Notes: generated by a model not told the origin, from the sequence alone. A stretch of 64,000 nucleotides of DNA from an uncultured Clostridia bacterium (GCA_948739805.1 CAPYID010000001.1:67226-131225); one strand, 5' to 3'. Counted from the first letter of the stretch, positions 18,166 through 27,788 are shown. Numbers and translations: made by a program.

Positions 18166-18888
18166 ATGAAAAGAATCTTATTTATTTCTTTTGTTATAAT
18201 GCTAGTAAGTATTTTGCTTATTAGCATTATCTTTATTTATAAAGATAAAAAAGAAGATTATGAACAAGAGAAAATATTTGAAGAAATAACAGACATTGTA
18301 AATCAAAGTGAAGAAAGAGAAGAAAATACAATAAATATAGAAGAACTATATAAAATCAATAATGATATAGTAGGTTGGATTCAAATAGATAATACCAATA
18401 TCAATTACCCAGTAATGCAAACAAAAGATAGCCCCAATTATTATTTAAAAAGAAACTTTTATAAAAAATATTCAAGTTTAGGAACACCATATATGGCAGA
18501 AAATTGTAATATAGAAACTAGCGATAACTTAATTATATATGGTCATCACATAAAAGGAAAAAGAGTATTTGGAGAACTAGAAAACTATAAATCAAAAGAA
18601 TATTACAATAGTCATAAAAATATAAGATTTTATACCATGCAAGAAAAAGCAGAATACGAAATAATTGCAGTATTTAAAACTATTGCATACACAGGTTTTA
18701 GATATTATGAATTTTATAATGCAAAAGATGAAAGAGAGTTCGATACATTTATAAGTAATTGTAAAGAACTCTCTTTTTATGATACAGAGAAAATAGCAAT
18801 ATATGGCGATAAATTAATTACATTATCAACTTGTGAATATTCAAACAAAGATGGAAGATTAGTAGTTGTAGCAAGAAAAATTATATAG
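18166..18888 (+). CDS. srtB: class B sortase
   Basis: 240 residues with one N-terminal membrane anchor (about residues 4-24). Sortase features: DIVGWIQIDNTNINYPVMQ, the catalytic histidine in IIYGHHI near 127, the catalytic cysteine in LSTCEY near 226 and the arginine in GRLVVVARK. It should covalently attach a surface protein to the wall, most likely an adhesin of the transfer apparatus. It is transcribed with virB4 and the wall hydrolase. Confidence 0.92.
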   Translation: MKRILFISFVIMLVSILLISIIFIYKDKKEDYEQEKIFEEITDIVNQSEEREENTINIEELYKINNDIVGWIQIDNTNINYPVMQTKDSPNYYLKRNFYKKYSSLGTPYMAENCNIETSDNLIIYGHHIKGKRVFGELENYKSKEYYNSHKNIRFYTMQEKAEYEIIAVFKTIAYTGFRYYEFYNAKDEREFDTFISNCKELSFYDTEKIAIYGDKLITLSTCEYSNKDGRLVVVARKII

Positions 18889-18899
18889 GGGGTGGAAAT

Positions 18900-19994
18900 T
18901 TGCAAGATATAAAAATAAGAGAAAAGCAAGAGAGTAAAACACCAATAAAAATAGTAGATAGAAAATCAATATATAAGGAAAAATTAAAAGAAAACTTTTA
19001 TAATACAAAGCAAAAATTAAACTACAACACAAAAGAAGATGCAGAAAATAGTCCTAACGAATATGGAATAGACAAGATAGAAGAAAAAACAAAAATAGCT
19101 TTTAATAAAGGTATAAATAATTTTAATAGATATGGCAAAAAATCAGTAAAAACAACAAAACAAAATATACAAAAAGCTAATCAAAAGATAAAACAAAAGA
19201 TAGAAAAGAACACAATAAAAACTGCAAATCTAACTGTAAAGAATACAATAAAAAGTACCAATAAAACAATAAAAACGGCAAGACAGACTGGAAAAGTAGC
19301 ATATAAAACAACAAAACAAACTGCAAAAGCTACAGTAAAAACTACAAAGAAAGCATATCAAATAACAAAGACAACAACAAAAGCAACTATAAAAGGAATA
19401 AAAGTAGGAGTAAAAACAACTACTAAAGCAATAAAAGCAACAGTTACGGCAACAAAAGCTCTAGTTTCAGCAATTTTAGCAGGTGGATCAATAGCAGTTG
19501 TTATACTTTTAATAATTTGTATAATTGGAATGGCTTGTGCAATGTTTATTGGAGATGATACTGGTGCAGGTAATAGAATTGTTACAATTGCTTTAAAAGA
19601 AGTTGGAAATGTTGGAGGGGAAAAATATTGGTCTTGGTATGGCTTTAGCTTTCACGTAGAATGGTGTGCTTGTTTTGTATCGTGGTGTGCAAACGAATGT
19701 GGTTATATAGAAAGTGGGACTATACCTAAATTTGCCAGTTGCAAAAATGAAGGAGTGCCATATTTTAAAGAAAATGGCTTATGGCAAGAGAGAGGATATG
19801 TTGCAAAACCTGGAGATATTATATTTTTTGACTGGGAACAAGACGGACTTGCAGACCACGTAGGTATTGTGCAAAAAACAGAGAATGATACAGTTTATAC
19901 AATAGAGGGTAATTCTAGTGGAGATACTTGCAGACAGAAAGAATATAATATTAATAGTAATGTCATTTATGGTTATGGAACACCAATGTATTAA
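18900..19994 (+). CDS. conjugation cell-wall hydrolase (CHAP/NlpC-P60 type, CD1108-like)
   Basis: 364 residues, TTG start after GGGGGTGG. Residues 1-190 are a Lys/Thr-rich, repetitive cytoplasmic part (many TK and TTK steps), then a single membrane helix (about 196-220, IAVVILLIICIIGMACAMF), then an extracellular peptidase domain. The catalytic cysteine sits in EWCACFVSWCANE near 262 and the histidine in ADHVGIV near 321. Such proteins cut peptidoglycan locally so that the transfer channel can cross the wall; they are the usual last structural gene of CD1108-type elements. A strong terminator follows at 20021. Confidence 0.88.
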   Translation: MQDIKIREKQESKTPIKIVDRKSIYKEKLKENFYNTKQKLNYNTKEDAENSPNEYGIDKIEEKTKIAFNKGINNFNRYGKKSVKTTKQNIQKANQKIKQKIEKNTIKTANLTVKNTIKSTNKTIKTARQTGKVAYKTTKQTAKATVKTTKKAYQITKTTTKATIKGIKVGVKTTTKAIKATVTATKALVSAILAGGSIAVVILLIICIIGMACAMFIGDDTGAGNRIVTIALKEVGNVGGEKYWSWYGFSFHVEWCACFVSWCANECGYIESGTIPKFASCKNEGVPYFKENGLWQERGYVAKPGDIIFFDWEQDGLADHVGIVQKTENDTVYTIEGNSSGDTCRQKEYNINSNVIYGYGTPMY

Positions 19995-20020
19995 AAACTG
20001 AAGGAAATATAATTAAAAAA

Positions 20021-20068
20021 ATAAAAGGTATGTGGAAAAATAGTCCTACATACCTTTTATTTTTTTTG
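20021..20068 (+). terminator. terminator of the transfer operon
   Basis: ATAAAAGGTATGT pairs with ACATACCTTTTAT and is followed by eight T. It lies 27 bases after the wall-hydrolase stop and marks the end of the transfer operon. Confidence 0.85.
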
Positions 20069-20107
20069 AAACTATGCTATAATGACGGAAAAATAGGAAG
20101 TGATTTT

Positions 20108-20371
20108 ATGCAGAAGGACTTAAAACAATTTATTATAGAATTGATAAGTAAAAAGGAAGAAGAAAATGAAGAATTTGTAAAATATACTTTTTATGAACTA
20201 AGAGTAAAGTACAATTTAAATGAACAAGAAGTTAATCAAGTTCTAACAATAAGTAAAGATTATTTTCAAAATAAAGGTTATAAAGTGTATTTTACAGGAG
20301 AAACATTTGAATATCAAAATGCTAATAGAATGGTACAAGATAATGAATTGATGATTGCAATAAGGAAATAG
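20108..20371 (+). CDS. small protein of unknown function
   Basis: 87 residues. The ATG at 20108 is used because ATAGGAAG precedes it; an earlier ATG at 20030 lies inside the terminator hairpin. It is soluble and acidic, with a helix-strand pattern (YTFYELRVKYNLNEQEVNQVL) that could be a small winged helix. No family is recognised. It opens the cargo block that follows the transfer genes. Confidence 0.6.
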   Translation: MQKDLKQFIIELISKKEEENEEFVKYTFYELRVKYNLNEQEVNQVLTISKDYFQNKGYKVYFTGETFEYQNANRMVQDNELMIAIRK

Positions 20372-20406
20372 AGAAAATATAAGTTTATAGAGTGGGAGAA
20401 TTAGTG

Positions 20407-20934
20407 ATGGAAGAATTAATTGATGTACTAGATGAAAATGGAAATAAAACAGGAGAAATAGTAACAAGAACTCAAATACACAAAGAGGGGTTATGGCATA
20501 AAATAGTAGTAATTGCTATTATTGACAAAGATGGACGTTTATTAATGCAACAAAGAGCAAAAGACAAAGCCAAGAATCCTCTAAAATGGGATGTTTCTTC
20601 AGCAGGACACGTATCAAGTAGTCAAACATCTATTGAATCAGCTATAAGAGAAACGCAAGAAGAACTTGGCATAGAAGTAAATGAAAAAGAATTACAATAT
20701 ATACTTACATACAAAGATAATGTTAAAATAGACGAAAATTATATTGATAATCAGATTTACGACTGTTATATTGTAAAAAAAGAAAAAATAGATATAAAGA
20801 ATATAAAAATACAAGAAAGTGAATTAGAGCAAGTAAAATTATGTGATTTACAACAATTTAAAAATATTATTGAAAATGAAGATGTAATGAACAGAGAAGA
20901 ATTATACAAAGAAATTATAAAATACTTAAAATAG
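20407..20934 (+). CDS. Nudix hydrolase (IPP-isomerase-like subfamily)
   Basis: 175 residues from ATG 20407 (GGGAG upstream). The Nudix box is complete: GHVSSSQTSIESAIRETQEELGI, with the G-x5-E-x7-REx2EELG spacing near residues 73-95. The preceding LIDVLDENGNKTGEIV and QIHKEGLWHKIVVIAII are typical of the MutT/IPP-isomerase-like Nudix enzymes that use DP-linked substrates. The tandem with the nucleotidase gene just downstream suggests nucleotide clean-up, which is an inference. Confidence 0.9.
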   Translation: MEELIDVLDENGNKTGEIVTRTQIHKEGLWHKIVVIAIIDKDGRLLMQQRAKDKAKNPLKWDVSSAGHVSSSQTSIESAIRETQEELGIEVNEKELQYILTYKDNVKIDENYIDNQIYDCYIVKKEKIDIKNIKIQESELEQVKLCDLQQFKNIIENEDVMNREELYKEIIKYLK

Positions 20935-20958
20935 AGTGAGAACGAAAGGAAAGCAAAT

Positions 20959-21651
20959 ATGCGAATAGGAATTGATATAGATGATACAATGGCAGACACT
21001 TTTGATTATCTAATGCCATATATAGCAGAATTTTTTAAAATAGATATAAATTATTTGAAAGATAATAACATTTCATATAGTAATCTTCCAAAAGAAATGA
21101 AAGAAAAAGAATTTGAGTTTGCAAAAAAATATTATGATAATGTTATTCCAAAAACACCATTTAAACCTAAAGTTGGAGAATATATTGATAAAATTAAAAA
21201 TTTAGGAAATGAAATTATAATTATTACAGCTAGAGATAAGAGATTATATACAGATGAATATAAAACTACTATTGAAGAATTAAAAGATAATAATATTAAT
21301 TATGATAAAATAATTTGTGATTTCGATAAAGCGAAAGTTTGTAAGAATGAAAAAATAGATTTATTTATTGATGACTCTATTGAAAATTGTAGTAAGGTTG
21401 ATAAATTAGGAATTACAACATTATTATTTAACAGCAAAAACAATATAAGAGTTGAAACAAAATTAACTAGAGTTAATAGTTGGAAAGAAATATATGAGAA
21501 AATGATTAAGAAACAGATGATTGATTATAGAGAGATAAAAGAGGAAGAAAAACAACAAGTAAAAGAATTACAAGAGAAGTATTATGATTATTTTGCACAA
21601 TATTTGAAAGATAAAATAGATGAAGAAAGAAAAAGTAAAGGGGAATATTAA
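20959..21651 (+). CDS. HAD-superfamily 5'(3')-deoxyribonucleotidase-like phosphatase
   Basis: 230 residues. HAD motif I is GIDIDDTMAD near residue 4 (DxDxT), motif II is in IIIITARDK near 92 and motif IV in DLFIDDSIENC near 137. The short cap and these motif forms match 5' nucleotidase, deoxy (NT5C)-type enzymes that dephosphorylate nucleoside monophosphates. The last 45 residues are a charged helix (EEEKQQVKELQEKYYDYF) that is not part of the HAD fold. It is 2 bases from the downstream permease gene, so the two are coupled. Confidence 0.82.
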   Translation: MRIGIDIDDTMADTFDYLMPYIAEFFKIDINYLKDNNISYSNLPKEMKEKEFEFAKKYYDNVIPKTPFKPKVGEYIDKIKNLGNEIIIITARDKRLYTDEYKTTIEELKDNNINYDKIICDFDKAKVCKNEKIDLFIDDSIENCSKVDKLGITTLLFNSKNNIRVETKLTRVNSWKEIYEKMIKKQMIDYREIKEEEKQQVKELQEKYYDYFAQYLKDKIDEERKSKGEY

Positions 21652-21653
21652 CT

Positions 21654-22511
21654 ATGAATATATTGAATAATTGGTTGTTATATGTACTATTATATTTAGT
21701 TTTAGCAACGGCATTTACACAATTTTATAAAATTGCAACAAAAACATTAAAGAGAACAGGAGCATTGACAGTATTACTACAAATGTTGGCAGGATTAACT
21801 GCATTAATTTTATGTCCATTTTTTGAATTTAAGTTTCCAACAGAGATAAGTTTCTATATTATGTTAGGAATAGCAATAATATTTTACGCTATATCAGATA
21901 GAATTAATACAACCGTAAGGAGTGGAATAGAAGCATCAACATTTAGTATGCTAAAACAATTATCAACAACATTTATGATATTTGCAGGATTAATATTTTT
22001 TAAAGAAGAATTTATACTAACAAAATTTATAGGTGCAATGCTTATTATATTTAGCAATGTATTAATATTTTATAAAAAAGGAAAATTTGAATTTAATAAA
22101 TATATTTTGTTAGGTATATTAGCTAATATAACCTATACGATTGCTTTGTTTTTAGATGTAAATATATCAGATAACTTTAATCTACCATTCTATGTGGCAT
22201 TAACATTAATTATACCAGCACTATTAATAATGATTTTTGAAAGAATAAAACCATCAGAAATAAAAGATGAATTAGTAGGTGGAAATAAAAAAGCAATTTT
22301 TATAACTGCTATATCTTGGGGAGTAATGATAATATCACAATTAAGAGCATATCAATTAGGAAATGTAACTGTAATTGCACCATTATGTGCATTAACAGTA
22401 ATATTAAATGTAATTGTTGGTTATTTGTTTTTAAATGAAAAAGATAACTTGTTGAAAAAAATAATATCTGCAATTTTGATAATTATAAGTATTATTTTAA
22501 TAAAAATATAA
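21654..22511 (+). CDS. EamA/DMT-family transporter
   Basis: 285 residues, almost entirely membrane helices (about ten), in two repeats of five: the DMT/EamA layout. GAMLIIFSNVLIFYKKGKF closes the first half, and APLCALTVILNVIVGYLFLNEKD plus LIIISIILIKI close the second, as in most members. It probably exports or imports a small metabolite. Coupled to the upstream nucleotidase, it might move a nucleoside or base. Confidence 0.85.
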   Translation: MNILNNWLLYVLLYLVLATAFTQFYKIATKTLKRTGALTVLLQMLAGLTALILCPFFEFKFPTEISFYIMLGIAIIFYAISDRINTTVRSGIEASTFSMLKQLSTTFMIFAGLIFFKEEFILTKFIGAMLIIFSNVLIFYKKGKFEFNKYILLGILANITYTIALFLDVNISDNFNLPFYVALTLIIPALLIMIFERIKPSEIKDELVGGNKKAIFITAISWGVMIISQLRAYQLGNVTVIAPLCALTVILNVIVGYLFLNEKDNLLKKIISAILIIISIILIKI

Positions 22512-22532
22512 GTTTTGGAGGAAATTTTTAAA

Positions 22533-22943
22533 ATGAAAATACTAATAATATGTAGTAAGGCTTTTTATAAAGATATAGAACCAATAAAAGAAAGATTAGA
22601 GGAGATGGGGCAAATAGTAGAATTACCCAATTCGTATTATGAGCCAGACGCTGAAAAGAAAAGTTGGGAATTAGGAGAAAAAGAACACGCAGAATTTAAG
22701 GCAAGAATGTTTAAAATGAGTGAAGAAAGAATATCTAATATGGACGCAGTATTAACATTGAATTTTGATAAAAATGGAAAGAAGAATTATATAGGTGGAG
22801 CAACTTTTATTGAAATATATGAGGCGTTTATGAAAAACAAGAAAATATTTTTATATAATGATATTCCAGACGGAATGCTATATGACGAAATAGCAGGTTT
22901 TTCTCCAATAGTAATAAACGGAAAATTGGATTTAGTAATCTAG
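22533..22943 (+). CDS. nucleoside 2-deoxyribosyltransferase-like protein
   Basis: 136 residues from ATG 22533, with GGAGGAAA upstream. The alpha/beta fold begins MKILIICSKAF; the block DAVLTLNFDKNG, IGGATFIEIYEAFMKNKKIFLYN and the C-terminal GFSPIVINGKLDLV match a broad family related to nucleoside deoxyribosyltransferases. The family's catalytic Glu is probably the E of TFIEIYE. Biochemical role is not proven for these short members. Its position in a block with a Nudix enzyme and a nucleotidase fits nucleotide salvage. Confidence 0.7.
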   Translation: MKILIICSKAFYKDIEPIKERLEEMGQIVELPNSYYEPDAEKKSWELGEKEHAEFKARMFKMSEERISNMDAVLTLNFDKNGKKNYIGGATFIEIYEAFMKNKKIFLYNDIPDGMLYDEIAGFSPIVINGKLDLVI

Positions 22944-23045
22944 TGATAATGATTTGAAAAATAGAAAAAGATTATATACAGAAGAATCACAAAAATATTT
23001 TTGTACCAGATGATTTAGATATAATAGAATTATAGAGGGAATGAA

Positions 23046-23657
23046 ATGAAGTTTAAAGAATATAGGCAAATGGCAGATTTGTTATATAATGAATGGGATT
23101 TAGGAAAGAAACAATCTCAGGCTAAAGGAAAGACTTGTGCTTGGATTTATCTATTTCAAATATTGGAAGAAACAGAAGAATTACTTGTTGAAAAAGAACA
23201 AGAAAAAGTAATTGGTATATGTGGTTATGCTAAATGGAATTCGAACAATCATTTATTAAGAAAAAAATTTTATACAGTTTTAAAAAATGTATTAATACAT
23301 AGTCCGTTAATAAAAAATAAAAATGCAATATATAAATATAATGAAGATTATGACTATACTCCAGAAGAATTAAAAAACTACTTTGATGGAGAAATATCAA
23401 TTTTAATAGTTGATAAAGATTATAGAGGTAAAGGCATTGGAAGAAAGTTAATACTTGAATGCTTTGAATTAGCCCAAAATGATAATATGAATAATTTGCA
23501 AATTCTAACAGATGAATCTTGTGATTTTAAATTTTATGAAATGGTTGGTTGCAAAAAAGTTTATCAAAAAGTAATTCAATATGGAGAGCCAGATAAATGC
23601 AAAAATATTTGTTCAGAAGAGGGATATATATATGAGAAGAAATTAGTTGAAAAATAG
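23046..23657 (+). CDS. GNAT-family N-acetyltransferase
   Basis: 203 residues. The acetyl-CoA loop is LIVDKDYRGKGIGRKLI near residue 118 (V-x-x-x-x-RGxGxG), followed by LTDESCDFKFYEMVGC as the closing motif. An N-terminal extension of about 100 residues, rich in aromatic and charged residues, precedes the core. It has a GAGGGAATG start context. The acceptor is unknown. Confidence 0.85.
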   Translation: MKFKEYRQMADLLYNEWDLGKKQSQAKGKTCAWIYLFQILEETEELLVEKEQEKVIGICGYAKWNSNNHLLRKKFYTVLKNVLIHSPLIKNKNAIYKYNEDYDYTPEELKNYFDGEISILIVDKDYRGKGIGRKLILECFELAQNDNMNNLQILTDESCDFKFYEMVGCKKVYQKVIQYGEPDKCKNICSEEGYIYEKKLVEK

Positions 23658-23683
23658 AATGTTTAATATATGGAGGAAAAAGT

Positions 23684-24235
23684 ATGAAAAATTATTTTAT
23701 AATACATGGAAGTTTTGGAAGTCCATTTGGAAATTGGTTTAGTTGGTTACAAGATTTTATATCATCAGATGGAAAACAAGTATATGTACCACAATTTCCA
23801 ATAGGAGTGGGTTATCAAAATTATGAAAATTGGAGTAAATTGCTAAAATACTATTTAGATATAGGATTAATCAATGAAAATACAACAATAATAGCACATA
23901 GTATAGCACCAGCATTTGTTAGCAAATTCTTAGTAGAAAATAAATTAAAAGTGAAAAAATTAATATATGTGTGTGGATTTAATAACTATTTAGGAATAAA
24001 TGAAGAATATGACACTGTAAATAAAACAATGTATTTTAATAATTTAGAAGATGTAAAACAATATGCTAATGAAATTATTTGTTTTTATTCAGATAATGAT
24101 CCATATGTAAAATATGAAGTGGAAAAAGATTTTGCAGATAAAATTGCAACAGAGCAAATTTTAATACCAAATGCAGGACACATAAATAGTGAAAGTGGAT
24201 ATGACACATTTGAAGATATAGTAAGTTATATTTAG
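23684..24235 (+). CDS. RBBP9/YdeN-family alpha/beta hydrolase
   Basis: 183 residues after ATGGAGG. FIIHGSFGSPFGNWFSWL at the N-terminus is the oxyanion loop; the nucleophile elbow is IIAHSIAPAF near residue 68 (AHS in place of the more usual GHS); PNAGHINSESGY near 165 carries the catalytic histidine. It is a small serine hydrolase with no lid. The substrate is unknown. Confidence 0.85.
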   Translation: MKNYFIIHGSFGSPFGNWFSWLQDFISSDGKQVYVPQFPIGVGYQNYENWSKLLKYYLDIGLINENTTIIAHSIAPAFVSKFLVENKLKVKKLIYVCGFNNYLGINEEYDTVNKTMYFNNLEDVKQYANEIICFYSDNDPYVKYEVEKDFADKIATEQILIPNAGHINSESGYDTFEDIVSYI

Positions 24236-24290
24236 AGGTAAAGAAATGAAGAATAGAAAATTTTATATGTAGTAAAGGAAAAAAATATAT

Positions 24291-24929
24291 ATGGATAATG
24301 ATTATATAGAAATGTGGGATAACTGGTCTTTAAAAAGAGAAGGAAAACCAGTTTATGATTTGTGGTTAGATGAATATAAGAGTGTTTTAGAAAAAAATAA
24401 AGATAACGAAATATTGGATTTAGGCTCAGGAATTGGTGCTAACACTCTCTATTTAATTGAAAGGGGTTATAAAGTTTTATCTTGTGATTTCTCAAATAAT
24501 GCTTTAAAAAATATAGAAAAATATATATCTAATACTAAGACAAAATGTTTTAATATGATGAACAATTTTCCACTAGAAGATAATTCATATAACCTAATTA
24601 TTGCAGATTTATCTCTTCATTACTTTAATAATGAAACCACAATACATATAATGAAAGAAATAAAAAGGATATTGAACAAAGATGGAATTTTACTTGCAAG
24701 AGTTGCTTCTATAAATGATGTAAACTTTGGTGCTATTGGTGGAAAAGAATTAGAAAAAAATTATTACTTTGTTGAAGGTTATAATAAAAGATTTTTTGAT
24801 ATAAATGACATTAATAAATATTTTGGAATAATTGGAAAATTAGAAGCAAAAGAAACATCAATGACAAGAAAAGAAGAGGCATATTCAAAACCTAAAATTT
24901 TGTATCAAGTAATAGTAAGAAATATATAG
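24291..24929 (+). CDS. class I SAM-dependent methyltransferase
   Basis: 212 residues. Motif I is LDLGSGIGANTLYL near residue 42, motif II/III is LIIADLSLHYF near 104, and LNKDGILLARVAS follows near 132: the ordered layout of a Rossmann-type methyltransferase of the UbiE/Tam type. The start has only a weak ribosome site (AAAGGAAAAA). The target is unknown; the gene stands between a hydrolase and an aminotransferase. Confidence 0.87.
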   Translation: MDNDYIEMWDNWSLKREGKPVYDLWLDEYKSVLEKNKDNEILDLGSGIGANTLYLIERGYKVLSCDFSNNALKNIEKYISNTKTKCFNMMNNFPLEDNSYNLIIADLSLHYFNNETTIHIMKEIKRILNKDGILLARVASINDVNFGAIGGKELEKNYYFVEGYNKRFFDINDINKYFGIIGKLEAKETSMTRKEEAYSKPKILYQVIVRNI

Positions 24930-24990
24930 TTCTTTCAAGAATTGTAACAAAAGTCCACAGAGTAATATGTACAATAGTACTGGAGGTATA

Positions 24991-25598
24991 ATGAAAATGA
25001 TAGATGAATATTATAAGAATTTTAAAGTAAGAGATTATATGAATGAAGAATCTTTAAAAAGTTGTTTATCTACAAATATAATTGATTGTTCATTAGGAAC
25101 AAATCCTTTTATAGAAGAAAGTATGATAAAGCAATATATTTTAGAAGCTAGTTCGGAAATTAATAAATATCCTTCTTTAGAATATGAATTATTGAAAGAA
25201 GAATTACTTAAGTTTTGGAAAGAATATTTTTATAACAATATAAATAAGAATAATATAGCTTTTGGTGCAGGAACAATGGGAATACTAAGAAATATTTGCC
25301 AATTTTTGATTCAAGAAGGAACAAAAGTATTAGGAATAGCGCCACAATTTCCAAGATTTATATCAGAGATAGAATTGAAAAAAGGAATATATGAATATTA
25401 TAGCCTAGAAGAGAAGAATAACTATAAATTCATAGCTACAGATTTTATTGAGAAAATTGACAGTACTTATAGTTTAATATCAATAGAAAATCCTAATAAT
25501 CCTACTGGACAAATAATCGATGTTAACGATATTGAAAAAGCCGTTAGAAAAGCAAAACAATATAATATTATGGTTATAGTAGATGAAGCATATGGCGA
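24991..25598 (+). pseudogene. PLP-dependent aminotransferase (HisC/CobD-like), 5' part, split by mobile element
   Basis: The ATG at 24991 has TGGAGG upstream. The fragment covers the N-terminal arm and the first half of the PLP domain: GAGTMGILRNICQ, IENPNNPTGQII (the NPNNPTG motif) and VDEAYGD. It then runs into inserted DNA after 25598, which adds about 20 foreign codons and a stop. The 3' half resumes at 33525. Joining the two at a shared GA dinucleotide gives one uninterrupted frame of about 366 residues, normal for histidinol-phosphate or threonine-phosphate aminotransferases. While the element is inserted no complete enzyme can be made. Confidence 0.85.
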
Positions 25599-25698
25599 TT
25601 ATATGTCATCTACATCTTCTTATGACAAAAATAAGAAAATATTGATATTTAGTAAGTTTCGCCTATAGTTTATAAATAAAAATTGGAGGTAAAAGATT

Positions 25699-26091
25699 AT
25701 GAAAAATGAAGAATTAAAGAAAGAATTTACAGATGAAAAGACTGGAATAAGTTATACTTTAGTTGGTGACTATTATTTGCCCAACTTATATTTAGAAACA
25801 GAAGAAAAAATCACACTTAACAAATACGGATTATTAAGGCTAGATTATTTGAAAAAGCACAAAGAAGCTGATTATATAATAATGTTTATGAATAAAGAAC
25901 TCAATAAGCATTTAAAAGAAGTACAAGAAAGAACACAAGCAAGAGTAAATGAATTAGTAGAACAATTAAAGGCTAAAAGTAATTTAACAGAAGATATGAA
26001 AAATACTGATATGCTTTATTGGATTGGTACAATGAACGCAATCAAAAATCAAGCTGAAGAAATTGTTTTAAAAGAACTGATTTATGTATGA
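25699..26091 (+). CDS. tnpV: TnpV-family transposon-encoded protein
   Basis: 130 residues, TTGGAGG site. The protein has the TnpV signature: KTGISYTLVGDYYLPNLYL near residue 13, then KYGLLRLDYLKKHK and the C-terminal AIKNQAEEIVLKELIY. TnpV is carried by Tn4451-type elements, often next to the left end as here. Its function is not known. It supports the identity of the nested element. Confidence 0.88.
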   Translation: MKNEELKKEFTDEKTGISYTLVGDYYLPNLYLETEEKITLNKYGLLRLDYLKKHKEADYIIMFMNKELNKHLKEVQERTQARVNELVEQLKAKSNLTEDMKNTDMLYWIGTMNAIKNQAEEIVLKELIYV

Positions 26092-26129
26092 TAACGTTAC
26101 GCTATTTTCAAATATAAATGCCTTAAAAA

Positions 26130-26210
26130 GCATTTTAAGACTTAATTGAATAAGAACATATTAACTACTTGTAGTTTTATAACTATGAGTAGTTTTTTAT
26201 GTTCAAAAGA
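26130..26210. terminator. large hairpin after tnpV
   Basis: AACTACTTGTAGTTTTATAACTATGAGTAGTT with TTTT after it, flanked by GAACAT and ATGTTC, makes a long stem that probably ends tnpV transcription. It occupies part of the 434-base gap between tnpV and the relaxase gene; the rest of the gap holds the hairpins described as oriT. Confidence 0.6.
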
Positions 26211-26366
26211 GAAATGAAACACCTCTTAAAAAATGTTTGATGTAATGAGAATATAGATTTGCCATAGAGCGTGGAAGTTTGAAACCGAGCAAGGTTTCAT
26301 AGAGTAAGGAAAATTTATTTTTTCTTACTCTTTTTCAATAAATGCAGATATGCAGTTTATTGAAAG

Positions 26367-26490
26367 CCTAACAAATAGACTTGTCATTTGTTAGGAAAAA
26401 TCAAAAATGCTAATAGCAATTTTGATTTTGGGTTGTAGGGTTTCCCTGCCACACAGATAAACTTTGTTTGTCTAGTGTGTTAGACAAGTA
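26367..26490. other. putative origin of transfer of the nested element
   Basis: Three inverted repeats follow each other upstream of the MOBV relaxase gene: CCTAACAAAT/ATTTGTTAGG (26367-26395), AATCAAAAATGCT/AGCAATTTTGATT (26399-26427) and CACACAGATAAAC/GTTTGTCTAGTGTG (from about 26450). GGGTTTCCCTGCC lies between the last two, and a similar CAGGGAATGCTTCCCTG repeat stands just after the relaxase gene at 27748. Dense hairpins before a mob gene are the expected form of an oriT; the nick site is not identified. Confidence 0.45.
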
Positions 26491-26525
26491 AACTTATTTT
26501 GAGCAAGAAAGGAGCGTTGGAGAAT

Positions 26526-27740
26526 ATGAGTTACGCTATCGTAAGAAATAAAAAATTAACACGAGCAGAAATAAATGGAAAAGGCACTCATAATGATAGA
26601 AAAGCAAAAAATCATTCTAATAAAGATATTGATCCTACTAGAACACATTTGAATTATTATATTAAGAAAAATGAGTTCACATATACAAAAGAATTTGATA
26701 AATATATAAAAGAAAATAATTTACAAGGTCATCTTCGTAGTAATAGCATAATAATGTGTCAAATGATATTTACTTCTGATCAATCATTCTTTGATAAAAT
26801 TGGAGAAAAAGAAACTAAACGATATTTTGATGAATGTTATAAATTCATTTGTAATTATAAAAATTTAGGAGAAAAGAATATAATATCAGCAGTAGTACAT
26901 CTTGATGAAGGAGCACCACACATGCACTTGATGTTTGTTCCTGTTGTGCATACCAAAGATAAAGACGGCAATAAAATTGATAAGATTTGTGCAAGAGATT
27001 TTTGGAAAGGTAGAGATAGTTACAGAAAGCTACAAGATGCCTATTTCAATCATGTTAAGTCAAAAGGCTTTGATTTAGAAAGAGGTATGTTTATCGAAGA
27101 TACTGGAAGAAAACATTATACTATTGAAGAATATAAGAAAATTACAAATTATGAAAATACTAAAAAAGTATTGAATGATATAAAATTGGATTTGCCAAAT
27201 GTTCCAAATATAAGTGATATTGGTAAATTCACATTAAAAAGAGATGAAAAAATATTAGATGAAATTATAAAACCTAAAGATGATTTGATTAAGGAGTTAT
27301 ATAGAAATAACTTATCATTGCATAAAGAATTAACAAAACAATCTAAAATTATTGATGAAGTTCAAAAATACCAAAAAGAAAGAAATTCAATAATTGCCGA
27401 TAATCAAGAACTTCATAATACAGTTAAAAATTTAGAATATGAATATAAGGAAAAGAAGAAAACTCTTGAACACGAATTTGAAGATAAATCATTTAATTTA
27501 GAATGGCAATATAAGAATAAAATTCATAATTTAGAAAAAGAAAATAGCCACTTGAAAAAGGTTATTGATAAATTTAAGGAAACTATCTCAAAATTCATAA
27601 AATGGATATGTAAAAATTTTGATTTACTTTCTGAAGATGAGATTATTAGAGATTTTGAAAAAGAAACTCATACTTTTATTGATGCAGAAAAACAAGTCAA
27701 AAAAGAAGATAAAGAAAAAGAATGGGATTTAGAGCGATAA
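26526..27740 (+). CDS. MOBV relaxase (Pre/Mob, TnpZ-like)
   Basis: 404 residues from ATG 26526, which starts with MSYAIVRNKKL, the near-universal beginning of Pre/Mob proteins; AAAGGAGCG lies upstream. The metal-binding histidines are in AVVHLDEGAPHMHLMFVPV near residue 128 (HxDExxPHxH). The C-terminal 200 residues form a long coiled coil (about 240-360) as in plasmid Mob proteins. It should nick the oriT of the nested element and allow it to be mobilised by a co-resident conjugation system, such as the surrounding ICE. Confidence 0.92.
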   Translation: MSYAIVRNKKLTRAEINGKGTHNDRKAKNHSNKDIDPTRTHLNYYIKKNEFTYTKEFDKYIKENNLQGHLRSNSIIMCQMIFTSDQSFFDKIGEKETKRYFDECYKFICNYKNLGEKNIISAVVHLDEGAPHMHLMFVPVVHTKDKDGNKIDKICARDFWKGRDSYRKLQDAYFNHVKSKGFDLERGMFIEDTGRKHYTIEEYKKITNYENTKKVLNDIKLDLPNVPNISDIGKFTLKRDEKILDEIIKPKDDLIKELYRNNLSLHKELTKQSKIIDEVQKYQKERNSIIADNQELHNTVKNLEYEYKEKKKTLEHEFEDKSFNLEWQYKNKIHNLEKENSHLKKVIDKFKETISKFIKWICKNFDLLSEDEIIRDFEKETHTFIDAEKQVKKEDKEKEWDLER

Positions 27741-27788
27741 AAATAGACAGGGAATGCTTCCCTGCCTATCACACAAAAAAATCAGTTG

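Noticed and set aside
20030..20107. ATG at 20030 as start of the 20108 gene
   Set aside because: It lies inside a terminator hairpin, and the ribosome site fits ATG 20108.
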